Shown here: positions 1 to 5,316 of the stretch, piece by piece
Numbering within the stretch: the stretch's first letter is position 1
How the letters are laid out: each line of letters starts with the position of its first letter
NCBI GenBank assembly: GCA_005772945.1
Contig: SXIE01000035.1
Span: 1 to 6,632, forward strand
Direction: 5' to 3'
DNA from: Pseudomonadota bacterium
GTDB taxonomy: Bacteria > Myxococcota > UBA9042 > PHBI01
DNA length: 6,632 bases
Position numbers and translations under genes: made by a program
Notes under the pieces: generated by a model
Databases searched by the model: none
The model's input: only the letters and a program-made list of their open reading frames with translations
What the model was told of the DNA's origin: nothing

Positions 1-1116
1 GAGCTCGTTCTCCGTCTCGTACCAGTGCGGCGCGTTGACCTCGATCGCGTTCAGCTCGGGCCGCTCCCAGCTCGTCGAGATGAGGTGGCCATACGGATCC
101 CGCTCGCGCAGCGCGCCCGCCACCGCCGTCAGGTACTCGGCCGGCGCGTTCGCCTCGTTCATGATCTCCCAGAGGTCGACGTAAGCCCCAAAGCGGTCGA
201 CCACGTAGCGCGCATAGCGCTGGACGGCCTCCATTTGCGCGGGGGTCGCCGCTCCACCCGAGTGGCCGCCGCCCGCAAACGGCGGCTCGAACCCGAAGAT
301 CGCCATCATCACGCGGAACCCGCCCGCGCGCAGCGTCTGAACGAGCGTGTCGCCCCACTTCATCTCGCGCTCGAGGTAACGATTGCCTTCCGGTGCAATC
401 GTCTGCCAGAGCTTGAATGCGCAGTTGTCGACGCTCCAGCGGAAGAAGTTGAACCCGCCCGCCGCGTAGGCTGCGATGTACGTGTCGAGGTCCGTGCGCG
501 TCGCCTCGGTGTCACACGTATTGGTGTCGGCGCAGTCGTTGACGGTGTCGCCGTCGAAGCCGAGGAAGTCGAACGGATCGCCGTCGCCGTCCCCGTCGTT
601 GATGCAGTCGCCAAGCCCAAGCGGCACGTAGGGCGCGCCGTTGCTCGTGACGAACGCGAACGGGTCGCTCGCGTTCTTGCGCACGAAGCCGGCCTCGCCC
701 GTGTCTGTCACGCGGAACGAACCCGTCGCATCGGTCGTGGCTCCACCGTCCACGATCGTGGCGCGCCATGTCCACTCGCCGAGCTCGTCGGGCGCGACCC
801 GCGCCTTCCAGGTGTTGGCCTCGTAGTAGAAGCCGCCCACGCGCAGCGTGCGGGTCGGCGTCGTGAAGGTGACGCTCACCTCGACCGCCTCCCACGGGTT
901 CGCGAGCCCCGCGCTCGCATGGTCGAACGTCAGCTCCAGGACCGCGTAGCGCCCGACGGTCGTCGCGCCCGGCGTGGCCGTCTCGCCCGAGGGCGCGGTC
1001 ACGTCGTGAACCGTCGCGTCCGCGGCACCCGCGGGGACCGTCGCGTCACTACATCCGGCGCTCGCAAGCAGCGCCGTGGCCATCACCGAAAACAGCGGAA
1101 CGAGCAACGAACGCAT
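1..1116 (-). CDS. Lipoprotein glycoside hydrolase with DUF5060 domain (3' end outside window)
   Basis: Partial gene: 372 N-terminal residues are visible and the frame is open to the window's left edge. It is probably an exported, lipid-anchored polysaccharide-degrading enzyme. Residues 1-22 form a lipoprotein signal (RSLLVP..., hydrophobic core, then SAGC with Cys22; the -3 residue is Ser, so the lipobox is imperfect). An Asp/Thr/Ala/Pro-rich linker (23-53) follows. Residues ~55-140 match DUF5060, a beta-sandwich found in front of glycosidases (LELTF, NPWEAVEV, GFYYEANTW, GEWTW, GSFRV). A clan GH-A-like TIM barrel starts near 160 (YVPLGLGD, FNFFRW, VMMAIF). WEIMNE at 316-321 gives Asn320-Glu321, the typical acid/base pair of that clan. 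The nucleophile Glu would lie beyond the window. An acidic insertion (173-202) resembles a calcium loop. The ATG is chosen because GGAG lies 8 nt upstream; an in-frame GTG three codons earlier has no usable ribosome site. The gene diverges from the cytochrome gene. The substrate cannot be told; GH family (GH5-like or DUF4038-like) is uncertain. Confidence 0.85.
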   Translation of the reverse strand, partial: MRSLLVPLFSVMATALLASAGCSDATVPAGAADATVHDVTAPSGETATPGATTVGRYAVLELTFDHASAGLANPWEAVEVSVTFTTPTRTLRVGGFYYEANTWKARVAPDELGEWTWRATIVDGGATTDATGSFRVTDTGEAGFVRKNASDPFAFVTSNGAPYVPLGLGDCINDGDGDGDPFDFLGFDGDTVNDCADTNTCDTEATRTDLDTYIAAYAAGGFNFFRWSVDNCAFKLWQTIAPEGNRYLEREMKWGDTLVQTLRAGGFRVMMAIFGFEPPFAGGGHSGGAATPAQMEAVQRYARYVVDRFGAYVDLWEIMNEANAPAEYLTAVAGALRERDPYGHLISTSWERPELNAIEVNAPHWYETENEL

Positions 1117-1244
1117 GTGGGTCACTCCAGCGCGTGGAAAGAAAGGGATTCGCCGACTGTGGCTGTGCCCGATTCGACACGCGAGCCCGACCGGCGCCGC
1201 AACGGAGGCGCCCGCACACGGCACCTCCAAGAAGAGGACGTGCG

Positions 1245-1279
1245 AAAAGGCCGCACGGCGCCGACCGCCTGGGCCTTTT
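1245..1279. terminator. Inverted repeat AAAAGGCC...GGCCTTTT, terminator-like
   Basis: AAAAGGCC (1245-1252) and GGCCTTTT (1272-1279) form a perfect 8-bp stem around a 19-nt loop. The A-run before and T-run after make it look like a bidirectional intrinsic terminator, although the T-run is only four long and the loop is large. No gene upstream on either strand obviously needs termination at this point, because the flanking genes diverge from this region. It could instead be an operator or part of a 5' leader of the glycosidase gene. Confidence 0.3.
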
Positions 1280-1290
1280 GCCCCGTCGCG

Positions 1291-1308
1291 CGCGGGCGCG
1301 AGCCCGCG
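1291..1308. other. Perfect 7-bp hairpin with GCGA tetraloop
   Basis: CGCGGGC (1291-1297), GCGA (1298-1301) and GCCCGCG (1302-1308) form a perfect GC-only stem closed by a GNRA-type loop when read on the plus strand. It lies 11 bp from the AAAAGGCC repeat. Short GC hairpins arise by chance in DNA of this composition, so a function is not established. Confidence 0.3.
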
Positions 1309-1448
1309 GTCCGAGCTGGACGCCAACGACCCCGTCGGCTGAGACCCCGCCTTCGAGGCGATGCCGGCGGCCATCAAGGGCGCGATGAACGCCGCGCGGG
1401 CTATCCCAAAAGCTATGGGGCACGAGCCTCAGGTTAGCCTTTCATGCG

Positions 1449-1463
1449 GGTTTGAGCCTTGCA
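1449..1463 (+). promoter_or_regulatory. Weak sigma-54-type (-24/-12) promoter candidate
   Basis: GG at 1449-1450 and GC at 1461-1462 are 10 nt apart, and the downstream element reads TTGCA, as in the sigma-54 consensus. The upstream element (GGTTTG instead of GGCACG) is poor. Transcription would start near 1474, leaving a leader of about 120 nt before the cytochrome gene. Without an activator site or conservation this could be chance. Confidence 0.18.
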
Positions 1464-1596
1464 TCAACGTAAAGAAAGCGCCGCCGCCTTCGTCGTAGGA
1501 GAGCGGCCAGCGACTCCCGCAGGGTGCCGCAGATTGGATGACGGATGCGTCGCCTGGACCTCAGGTGCGCTCACTTCGGAGACTCGGAGAAAGACC

Positions 1597-1932
1597 ATGA
1601 AGTCGATGTTCAAGGGGACTCTCGCCTCGCTCGCCGCCCTCGCCATCCTCGCGCCGACCGCGGCGCTGGCCGACGGCCCCGAGGTCTTCAAGGCCCAGAA
1701 GTGCAACTCGTGCCACACCGTCAAGGCGGCGGGGATCGCGTTGGCCGCGGGGGCGGACGCGGACAAGGACGCGCCCGACCTCTCGAAGGCCGGGGCCAGC
1801 CTCGACAAGAAGGGCATCGCGCTCTTCGTGCTCAAGAAGAGCGAGATCAAGGGCGTGAAGCACAAGAAGGCCTATGCCGGCTCGAACGAGGACCTCAAGA
1901 CCGTCGCGGAGTGGCTCGCCGGCCTGAAGTGA
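1597..1932 (+). CDS. Small periplasmic monohaem cytochrome c
   Basis: 111-residue electron-carrier-type protein. Residues 1-25 are a Sec signal peptide (basic start, Leu/Ala core, ALA cleavage site before Asp26), so haem attachment is expected in the periplasm. CNSCH at 36-40 is the CxxCH haem site, with Cys36 and Cys39 binding haem and His40 as proximal ligand. The C-terminal part (AYAGSNEDLKTVAEWLAGLK) is the usual last helix of class I cytochromes, with Trp106 in the aromatic position. The mature chain has no methionine, so the usual distal ligand is missing. His89 (GVKHKK) lies just before the last helix, where Met or His-Met is common, and is the best candidate replacement. The start at 1597 has GGAGA 6 nt upstream and gives a clean signal peptide. 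An upstream in-frame ATG at 1459 would add 46 residues of non-signal character and was not used. The partner in electron transfer is unknown; no oxidase or dehydrogenase gene is next to it. Confidence 0.9.
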   Translation: MKSMFKGTLASLAALAILAPTAALADGPEVFKAQKCNSCHTVKAAGIALAAGADADKDAPDLSKAGASLDKKGIALFVLKKSEIKGVKHKKAYAGSNEDLKTVAEWLAGLK

Positions 1933-1954
1933 TTCCTGCGTGTGCTTAGCGTTG

Positions 1955-1999
1955 GCGGAGTCGCGTCCCTGTTCATGCTTGGCAGGGCGTCGGCTCCGC
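1955..1999 (+). terminator. Hairpin after the cytochrome c gene, possible terminator
   Basis: GCGGAG (1955-1960) pairs with CTCCGC (1994-1999). Pairing continues inward by three more pairs including one G-U. After a 3x3 internal loop there is a CCCTG/CAGGG stem closed by an 11-nt loop. AGC (1948-1950) and GCT (2000-2002) can extend the base beyond a small bulge. It begins 22 nt after the cytochrome stop codon. No T-run follows, so it is either a terminator of the T-poor kind seen in GC-rich genomes or a stabilising 3' structure. Confidence 0.4.
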
Positions 2000-2019
2000 G
2001 CTGACTCGGAACCCGATCT

Positions 2020-2049
2020 TTGCGCGGCGGTGCAAGTTTGCGGTATGCC
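2020..2049 (+). promoter_or_regulatory. Weak sigma-70-like promoter candidate for the peroxidase gene
   Basis: TTGCGC (2020-2025) and TATGCC (2044-2049) are separated by 18 bp, and each keeps three consensus bases. A start near 2056 would give a leader of about 30 nt. The position after the hairpin and before a new ribosome site makes sense, but the match is poor and could be chance. Confidence 0.2.
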
Positions 2050-2085
2050 ACTTGGCGCCGCACCCAAGCGCACAAGGACGGTTCG

Positions 2086-2649
2086 ATGTTCACGAAAGCA
2101 AAGGAAGCGGCCAAGGCCGCGGTCAGCCGCGTGGTCTTCGGCAAGGCGCCCGACGGCGGTCCGACCGCCCTTGGCGCGCTGGCCCTCGTCCGCCTGGATG
2201 GCACGCCCTTTCCGCTCGAGACGCTGGTCGGCAAGGTCGTCCTGTTCGTGAACGTCGCGAGTCGCTGCGGGCTCACGCCTCAGTACGGCGGGCTCGTGGA
2301 GCTCGCGCGGCGCTATGGCGAGCGCGGTCTGGTCGTCGTCGGCGCGCCCTGCAACCAGTTTCTCGGGCAAGAGCCCGGAAGCCCCGACGAGATCGCGAGC
2401 TTCTGCGCGACCACCTACGGCGTGGACTTCCCGTTGCTCGAGAAGCAGGACGTCAACGGCAAGGATCGCAGCCCGCTCTACCAGTGGCTGATCGGCAGCG
2501 AGGCAGGCGGCGGCGCGAACATCGGCTGGAACTTCGAGAAGTTCCTGGTCGGGCGCGACGGCGCGGTCCGCCATCGCTTCGCGCCGAAGGTCGTGCCGGA
2601 CGCACCCGAAGTCATCGCGGCGGTCGAGGGCGCGCTCGGCCCCGTTTGA
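2086..2649 (+). CDS. gpx: Glutathione peroxidase family protein (cysteine type)
   Basis: 187-residue thiol peroxidase of the GPx family, reducing hydrogen peroxide or lipid hydroperoxides. There is no signal peptide, so it is likely cytoplasmic. The peroxidatic residue is Cys61 in NVASRCGLTPQY, where animal enzymes have selenocysteine. The remaining tetrad residues are Gln95 (GQEPG), Trp148 and Asn149 (WNFEKFLV). PCNQF is at 88-92. Cys107 (EIASFC) is where thioredoxin-dependent members such as yeast Gpx3 have their resolving cysteine, so thioredoxin is a likelier reductant than glutathione (inference). The start at 2086 has AAGGA 7 nt upstream; an earlier in-frame ATG at 2020 has no such site. 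The family usually has about 160 residues. Here about 25 extra N-terminal residues form an Ala/Lys-rich amphipathic helix (FTKAKEAAKAAVSRVVFG). The DUF1697 gene follows after 7 bp, so the two probably form one transcript. Confidence 0.93.
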   Translation: MFTKAKEAAKAAVSRVVFGKAPDGGPTALGALALVRLDGTPFPLETLVGKVVLFVNVASRCGLTPQYGGLVELARRYGERGLVVVGAPCNQFLGQEPGSPDEIASFCATTYGVDFPLLEKQDVNGKDRSPLYQWLIGSEAGGGANIGWNFEKFLVGRDGAVRHRFAPKVVPDAPEVIAAVEGALGPV

Positions 2650-2656
2650 CGCGCAC

Positions 2657-3193
2657 ATGAAGTACGTCGCCCTGCTCCGCGGCATCAACGTCGGCGGCAA
2701 ACACCGACTCCCGATGAGGGACCTCGCCGCGATCATCGGCGACCTCGGCGCGACCGAGATCGAGACCTACATCCAGAGCGGTAACGCCGTCTTCGCCGCC
2801 TCGCGCAAGGTTGCGACAGACATCGCGAGCGCGACGACCGCGCGCATCGCCGAGCGCTTTGGCTTCGACGCGCCCGTCGTCGTCGTCTCGGTCGACGACC
2901 TTGCCGCCATCGTTCGTGACAACCCGTTCGTGGCCGAAGGCGCCGACGCCACCACCCTCCATGTCGCATTCTTGGCCGACGCGCCGACACCCAGCGCCGT
3001 CGCGACCCTCGACGCGGCGCGCTCGCCCCCGGACACGTTCGTGGTCCGCGGTGCCGCCATCTACCTTTGTCTTCCCAACGGCGTCGCACGCACCAAGCTC
3101 ACCAATGACTGGTTCGACCGCAAGCTCGCCACGCGCAGCACCATCCGCAATTGGCGCACCGTGCTCGAGCTCGCACGCCGCCTCCGTGCCTGA
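2657..3193 (+). CDS. DUF1697 family protein
   Basis: 178 residues, a normal full length for DUF1697, a family of unknown function. Recognition rests on the N-terminal signature ALLRGINVGGKHR (5-17), then MRDLAAIIGDLG and the strand ETYIQSGNAVF (36-46). The C-terminal signature is KLTNDWFDRKL followed by STIRNWRTVLELARRL. No signal peptide or membrane segment is visible, so it should be cytosolic. The gene starts 7 bp after the peroxidase stop and lacks a recognisable ribosome site (the DNA before the ATG is GACGCGCAC). Translation therefore probably depends on coupling to the peroxidase gene. No catalytic residues can be assigned. Confidence 0.92.
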   Translation: MKYVALLRGINVGGKHRLPMRDLAAIIGDLGATEIETYIQSGNAVFAASRKVATDIASATTARIAERFGFDAPVVVVSVDDLAAIVRDNPFVAEGADATTLHVAFLADAPTPSAVATLDAARSPPDTFVVRGAAIYLCLPNGVARTKLTNDWFDRKLATRSTIRNWRTVLELARRLRA

Positions 3194-3230
3194 ACGCCCG
3201 CACCGAACACGGCTGCGAGTGGCCATCGAT

Positions 3231-3274
3231 TCGTCACACGCCTGACACTTGGGCGCCCTCACCGTGTCACGCCG
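3231..3274 (+). promoter_or_regulatory. Pho-box-like repeat array upstream of pstS
   Basis: Three half-sites share one 11-bp register: GTCA at 3233-3236, GACA at 3244-3247 and GTCA at 3266-3269 (offsets 0, 11 and 33). The slot at offset 22 is degenerate. The sequences around them, CGTCACA, CTGACAC and TGTCACG, resemble the CTGTCAT-type unit bound by PhoB/PhoP-family regulators as 11-bp direct repeats. The location, 45-88 bp before pstS, is where such a box is expected. An alternative reading is an inverted repeat, TGACAC (3243-3248) with GTGTCA (3264-3269). Confidence 0.5.
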
Positions 3275-3280
3275 GCCCTC

Positions 3281-3286
3281 TACGGT
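3281..3286 (+). promoter_or_regulatory. Candidate -10 element for the pst operon
   Basis: TACGGT keeps T1, A2 and T6 of TATAAT and starts 11 bp after the GTCAC of the last Pho-like half-site. In PhoB-activated promoters the box replaces the -35 element and sits about this far from the -10. The start would be near 3293, shortly before the ribosome site GGAGG (3307-3311). The match is short and the DNA is GC-rich, so confidence is low. Confidence 0.3.
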
Positions 3287-3318
3287 CGGCGCCCGCAAGC
3301 ACCTCCGGAGGCAACGCG

Positions 3319-4407
3319 ATGACCCCTACCATGACCCACACGCTGCGCCTTGGCGCTCTCGCCATGGCCGCGCTTGCGATGGCCTGCGGCAAGAGCGACG
3401 CGCCCGCACCCGGCGCCGCGACCAACACGGCCCCAAACCCCGCCGCGGCCCGCGCAGCGACCCTCAACGGCAGCGGCTCGACCTTCCAACAGGCGGCCGA
3501 AGAGGTCCTGATCGAGGCCTTCGCCAAGGCCCAGCCGACCATCAAGATCAACTACGGCGGCGGCGGCTCCGGCAAGGGGCGCCAGGATCTCGCCGACCTG
3601 GTCACCGACTTTGCCGGCACCGACTCCGCCTTCAAGGACGCCGATCTCGCCAAGGTCAAAGGTGGCGAGCTCCTCTACTTCCCGATCCTGCTCGGCCCGA
3701 TCACGGTCAGCTACCACCTCGACGGCGTCGACGCCCTCCAGCTCTCGCCCGTCACGATCGCGAAGATCTTCCAGCGCGACATTACCAAGTGGAACGACGC
3801 CGCCATCGCCGCCGACAACCCCGGCGTGACGCTGCCCGACACGGCCATCGTCGTCGCACACCGCGCCGACGGCTCGGGCACCACCGACAACTTCACGAGG
3901 TTCCTCGCGACCAACCCCGCTTCTAAGGATGTCTGGCGACTCAAGAGCGGCTCGACCGTCGAGTGGCCCGCCGACACCCAAGCCGGCCAAGGCAACGGCG
4001 GCGTCGCGCAGATCGTCAAGTCCACCGCGGGCGCGATCGGCTACGTGGACCTCTCGGACGCGAAGGCCTCGGGGCTCAAGTTCGCAGCCGTCCAGAACGC
4101 CGCCGGCAAGTTCGTCGTGGCGAGCACCGCGGGCGCCTCCGCCGCGGGCGACGGGATCGCGGTGCAGGACAACCTCGTCTTCAGCGCGCTCAACGGCGCC
4201 GGCGAGGCGACCTACCCCATCACCTGCCAGACCTGGATCGTCACCTACGCCAAGCCCGCCGACAAGGCGAAGGCGGCGGCGCTGAAGGCCTATCTAAGGT
4301 TCATCTTGACGGACGGCCAGAAGCTCCTGCCGGAGATCGACTTCGCGCCGCTACCCAAGTCGCTGCAGGACAGGGCGCTCGCGCAGCTCGACAAGCTCCA
4401 GGGCTGA
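3319..4407 (+). CDS. pstS: Phosphate ABC transporter substrate-binding lipoprotein PstS
   Basis: 362-residue phosphate-binding protein that captures inorganic phosphate outside the inner membrane and delivers it to PstCA. Residues 1-22 are a signal sequence, with Cys23 (ALAMAC) as probable lipid-attachment site; the lipobox is imperfect. An Ala/Pro-rich linker runs to about 46. Phosphate-contact motifs of the family are all present: GSGSTF (51-56; Thr55, Phe56), GGSGKG (82-87; Ser84), AGTDS (99-103; Asp102) and RADGSGTT (182-189; Arg182, Ser186, Gly187, Thr188). Further family marks are ITKWND (155-160) and GAIGYVD (238-244). The start at 3319 is set by GGAGG 7 nt upstream and the signal sequence; the open frame begins further back at 3151 without a ribosome site. 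It is the first gene of pstSCAB, with pstC 24 bp downstream. The Pho-like box at 3231-3274 suggests induction by phosphate limitation. Confidence 0.96.
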   Translation: MTPTMTHTLRLGALAMAALAMACGKSDAPAPGAATNTAPNPAAARAATLNGSGSTFQQAAEEVLIEAFAKAQPTIKINYGGGGSGKGRQDLADLVTDFAGTDSAFKDADLAKVKGGELLYFPILLGPITVSYHLDGVDALQLSPVTIAKIFQRDITKWNDAAIAADNPGVTLPDTAIVVAHRADGSGTTDNFTRFLATNPASKDVWRLKSGSTVEWPADTQAGQGNGGVAQIVKSTAGAIGYVDLSDAKASGLKFAAVQNAAGKFVVASTAGASAAGDGIAVQDNLVFSALNGAGEATYPITCQTWIVTYAKPADKAKAAALKAYLRFILTDGQKLLPEIDFAPLPKSLQDRALAQLDKLQG

Positions 4408-4431
4408 TCTCGGCCATCCGGAGGCTGACGC

Positions 4432-5316
4432 ATGGACGCAACAAACCAACTCCAAGGCGGCCCGGCCCGAGCCGACAAGGCGTTCCGCGGGATGGCCGTC
4501 GGCGCGGCCGCGCTGGTGTTGGTCCTGCTCGGCTTGATCGTGGTGACGATGGTCGAGCGCGCCGTGCCCGCGCTCGGCAAGATGGGCCTCGACTTCTTCA
4601 CGACCACCCGCTGGTCGGCGCCCGACGAGGTCTTCGGCGCCCTGCCCTTCATCTGGGGAACGCTCTTCACCGCCACGATCGCCGTCACGATCGCGGTGCC
4701 CATCAGCCTGGGCGTCGCGCTCTTCATCACCGAGGTCGCCCCGCCCTGGCTCAAGCGCCCGCTCGTCGCGCTCGTCGATCTGCTGGCGGTCGTTCCCTCG
4801 GTCGTGTTCGGCCTCTGGGGCGTGCTCGTCCTCTCGACCCAGTTCGGTCTCGGGCGCTCCTTCCTGACCGCCGGGATCATCCTCGGCATCATGATCACGC
4901 CCATCATCACGTCGCTCGCGCGCGCCGTGATCGAGACGACCCCGACCGGCGACAAGGAGGCCGCGCTCGCGCTCGGCGCCACCCGCTGGGAGATGATCCG
5001 CGCCGCCGTCCTGCCGCACAGCAAGGGCGGCCTCGTCGGCGCTGTCATGCTCGGACTCGGGCGTGCGATGGGCGAGACGATCGCGGCCGCGCTCGTCATC
5101 GGATCGGCCCTCGGCCAGGTCACGCCAGACCCCCTCGCGCCCGGCAACTCGATGCCGGCCGTCATCGCCAATGAGTGGGGCGAGGCGGCCGAGATGCACA
5201 AATCGGCGCTCATCGGACTGGCCGTCACGCTCTTCGTGATGACGATCGTCGTGAACTGGATCGCCTCCGCGATCGTGCAGCGCTCGATGCGAAAGAGCCT
5301 CGGAGTGGCGGCATGA
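4432..5316 (+). CDS. pstC: Phosphate ABC transporter permease PstC
   Basis: 294-residue inner-membrane permease forming the phosphate channel with PstA. Six hydrophobic segments can be drawn at roughly 20-42, 71-100, 109-136, 143-162, 197-225 and 257-282. The family signatures LPFIWGTLFT (71-80) and VPSVVFGLWG (121-130) are present. The EAA loop that docks onto PstB is EAALALGATRWEMIRAAVLP (176-195), followed by GRAMGET (210-216). GGAGG lies 7 nt before the ATG. The stop overlaps the pstA start as ATGA, which implies translational coupling. Length is close to that of usual PstC proteins, and nothing is missing. Confidence 0.96.
   Translation: MDATNQLQGGPARADKAFRGMAVGAAALVLVLLGLIVVTMVERAVPALGKMGLDFFTTTRWSAPDEVFGALPFIWGTLFTATIAVTIAVPISLGVALFITEVAPPWLKRPLVALVDLLAVVPSVVFGLWGVLVLSTQFGLGRSFLTAGIILGIMITPIITSLARAVIETTPTGDKEAALALGATRWEMIRAAVLPHSKGGLVGAVMLGLGRAMGETIAAALVIGSALGQVTPDPLAPGNSMPAVIANEWGEAAEMHKSALIGLAVTLFVMTIVVNWIASAIVQRSMRKSLGVAA

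Larger units (their letters stand above)
1117..1596. other. Divergent intergenic region, 480 bp
   Basis: The region separates the leftward glycosidase gene from the rightward cytochrome c gene and must hold both promoters. I see two hairpins (1245-1279 and 1291-1308), a weak sigma-54-like match (1449-1463) and the ribosome site GGAGA of the cytochrome gene (1586-1590). No sigma-70 pair stands out on either strand. Several open frames cross it, but their translations are Arg/Pro/Ala-rich and look like non-coding GC-rich DNA. The best small frame (45 codons, 1361-1498) has no ribosome site that I trust. Third-position GC bias breaks down here relative to the flanking genes, which supports a non-coding status. 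Confidence 0.6.

Noticed and set aside
1049..1423. Minus-strand open frame of 124 codons overlapping the glycosidase start
   Set aside because: Different frame from the lipoprotein gene, composition like random GC-rich DNA, and it overlaps the true start and its ribosome site.
25..1437. Long plus-strand open frame (470 codons) opposite the glycosidase
   Set aside because: Its translation is Arg/Val/Ala-rich with no domain, and it lies antisense to a frame with signal peptide, DUF5060 and WEIMNE motifs; it is a GC-rich shadow.
1459..1596. Earlier in-frame start for the cytochrome gene
   Set aside because: It would place 46 polar residues before a clear signal peptide; the ATG at 1597 has its own GGAGA site.
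1561..2736. Minus-strand open frame of 391 codons opposite the cytochrome and peroxidase genes
   Set aside because: It spans two real plus-strand genes and their gap, and shows no domain; a codon-bias shadow.
3151..3318. Earlier in-frame start for pstS
   Set aside because: It overlaps the end of the DUF1697 gene, runs through the Pho-like box and would bury the signal peptide; GGAGG points to 3319.
1117..3318. A single multi-gene redox and phosphate operon from cytochrome to pst
   Set aside because: The 153-bp and 125-bp gaps contain a hairpin and a Pho-like box respectively, so separate transcription units are more likely.
3963..5174. Plus-strand open frame of 403 codons in another frame of pstS-pstC
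   Set aside because: Arg-rich out-of-frame translation of pstS and pstC; no ribosome site and no domain.
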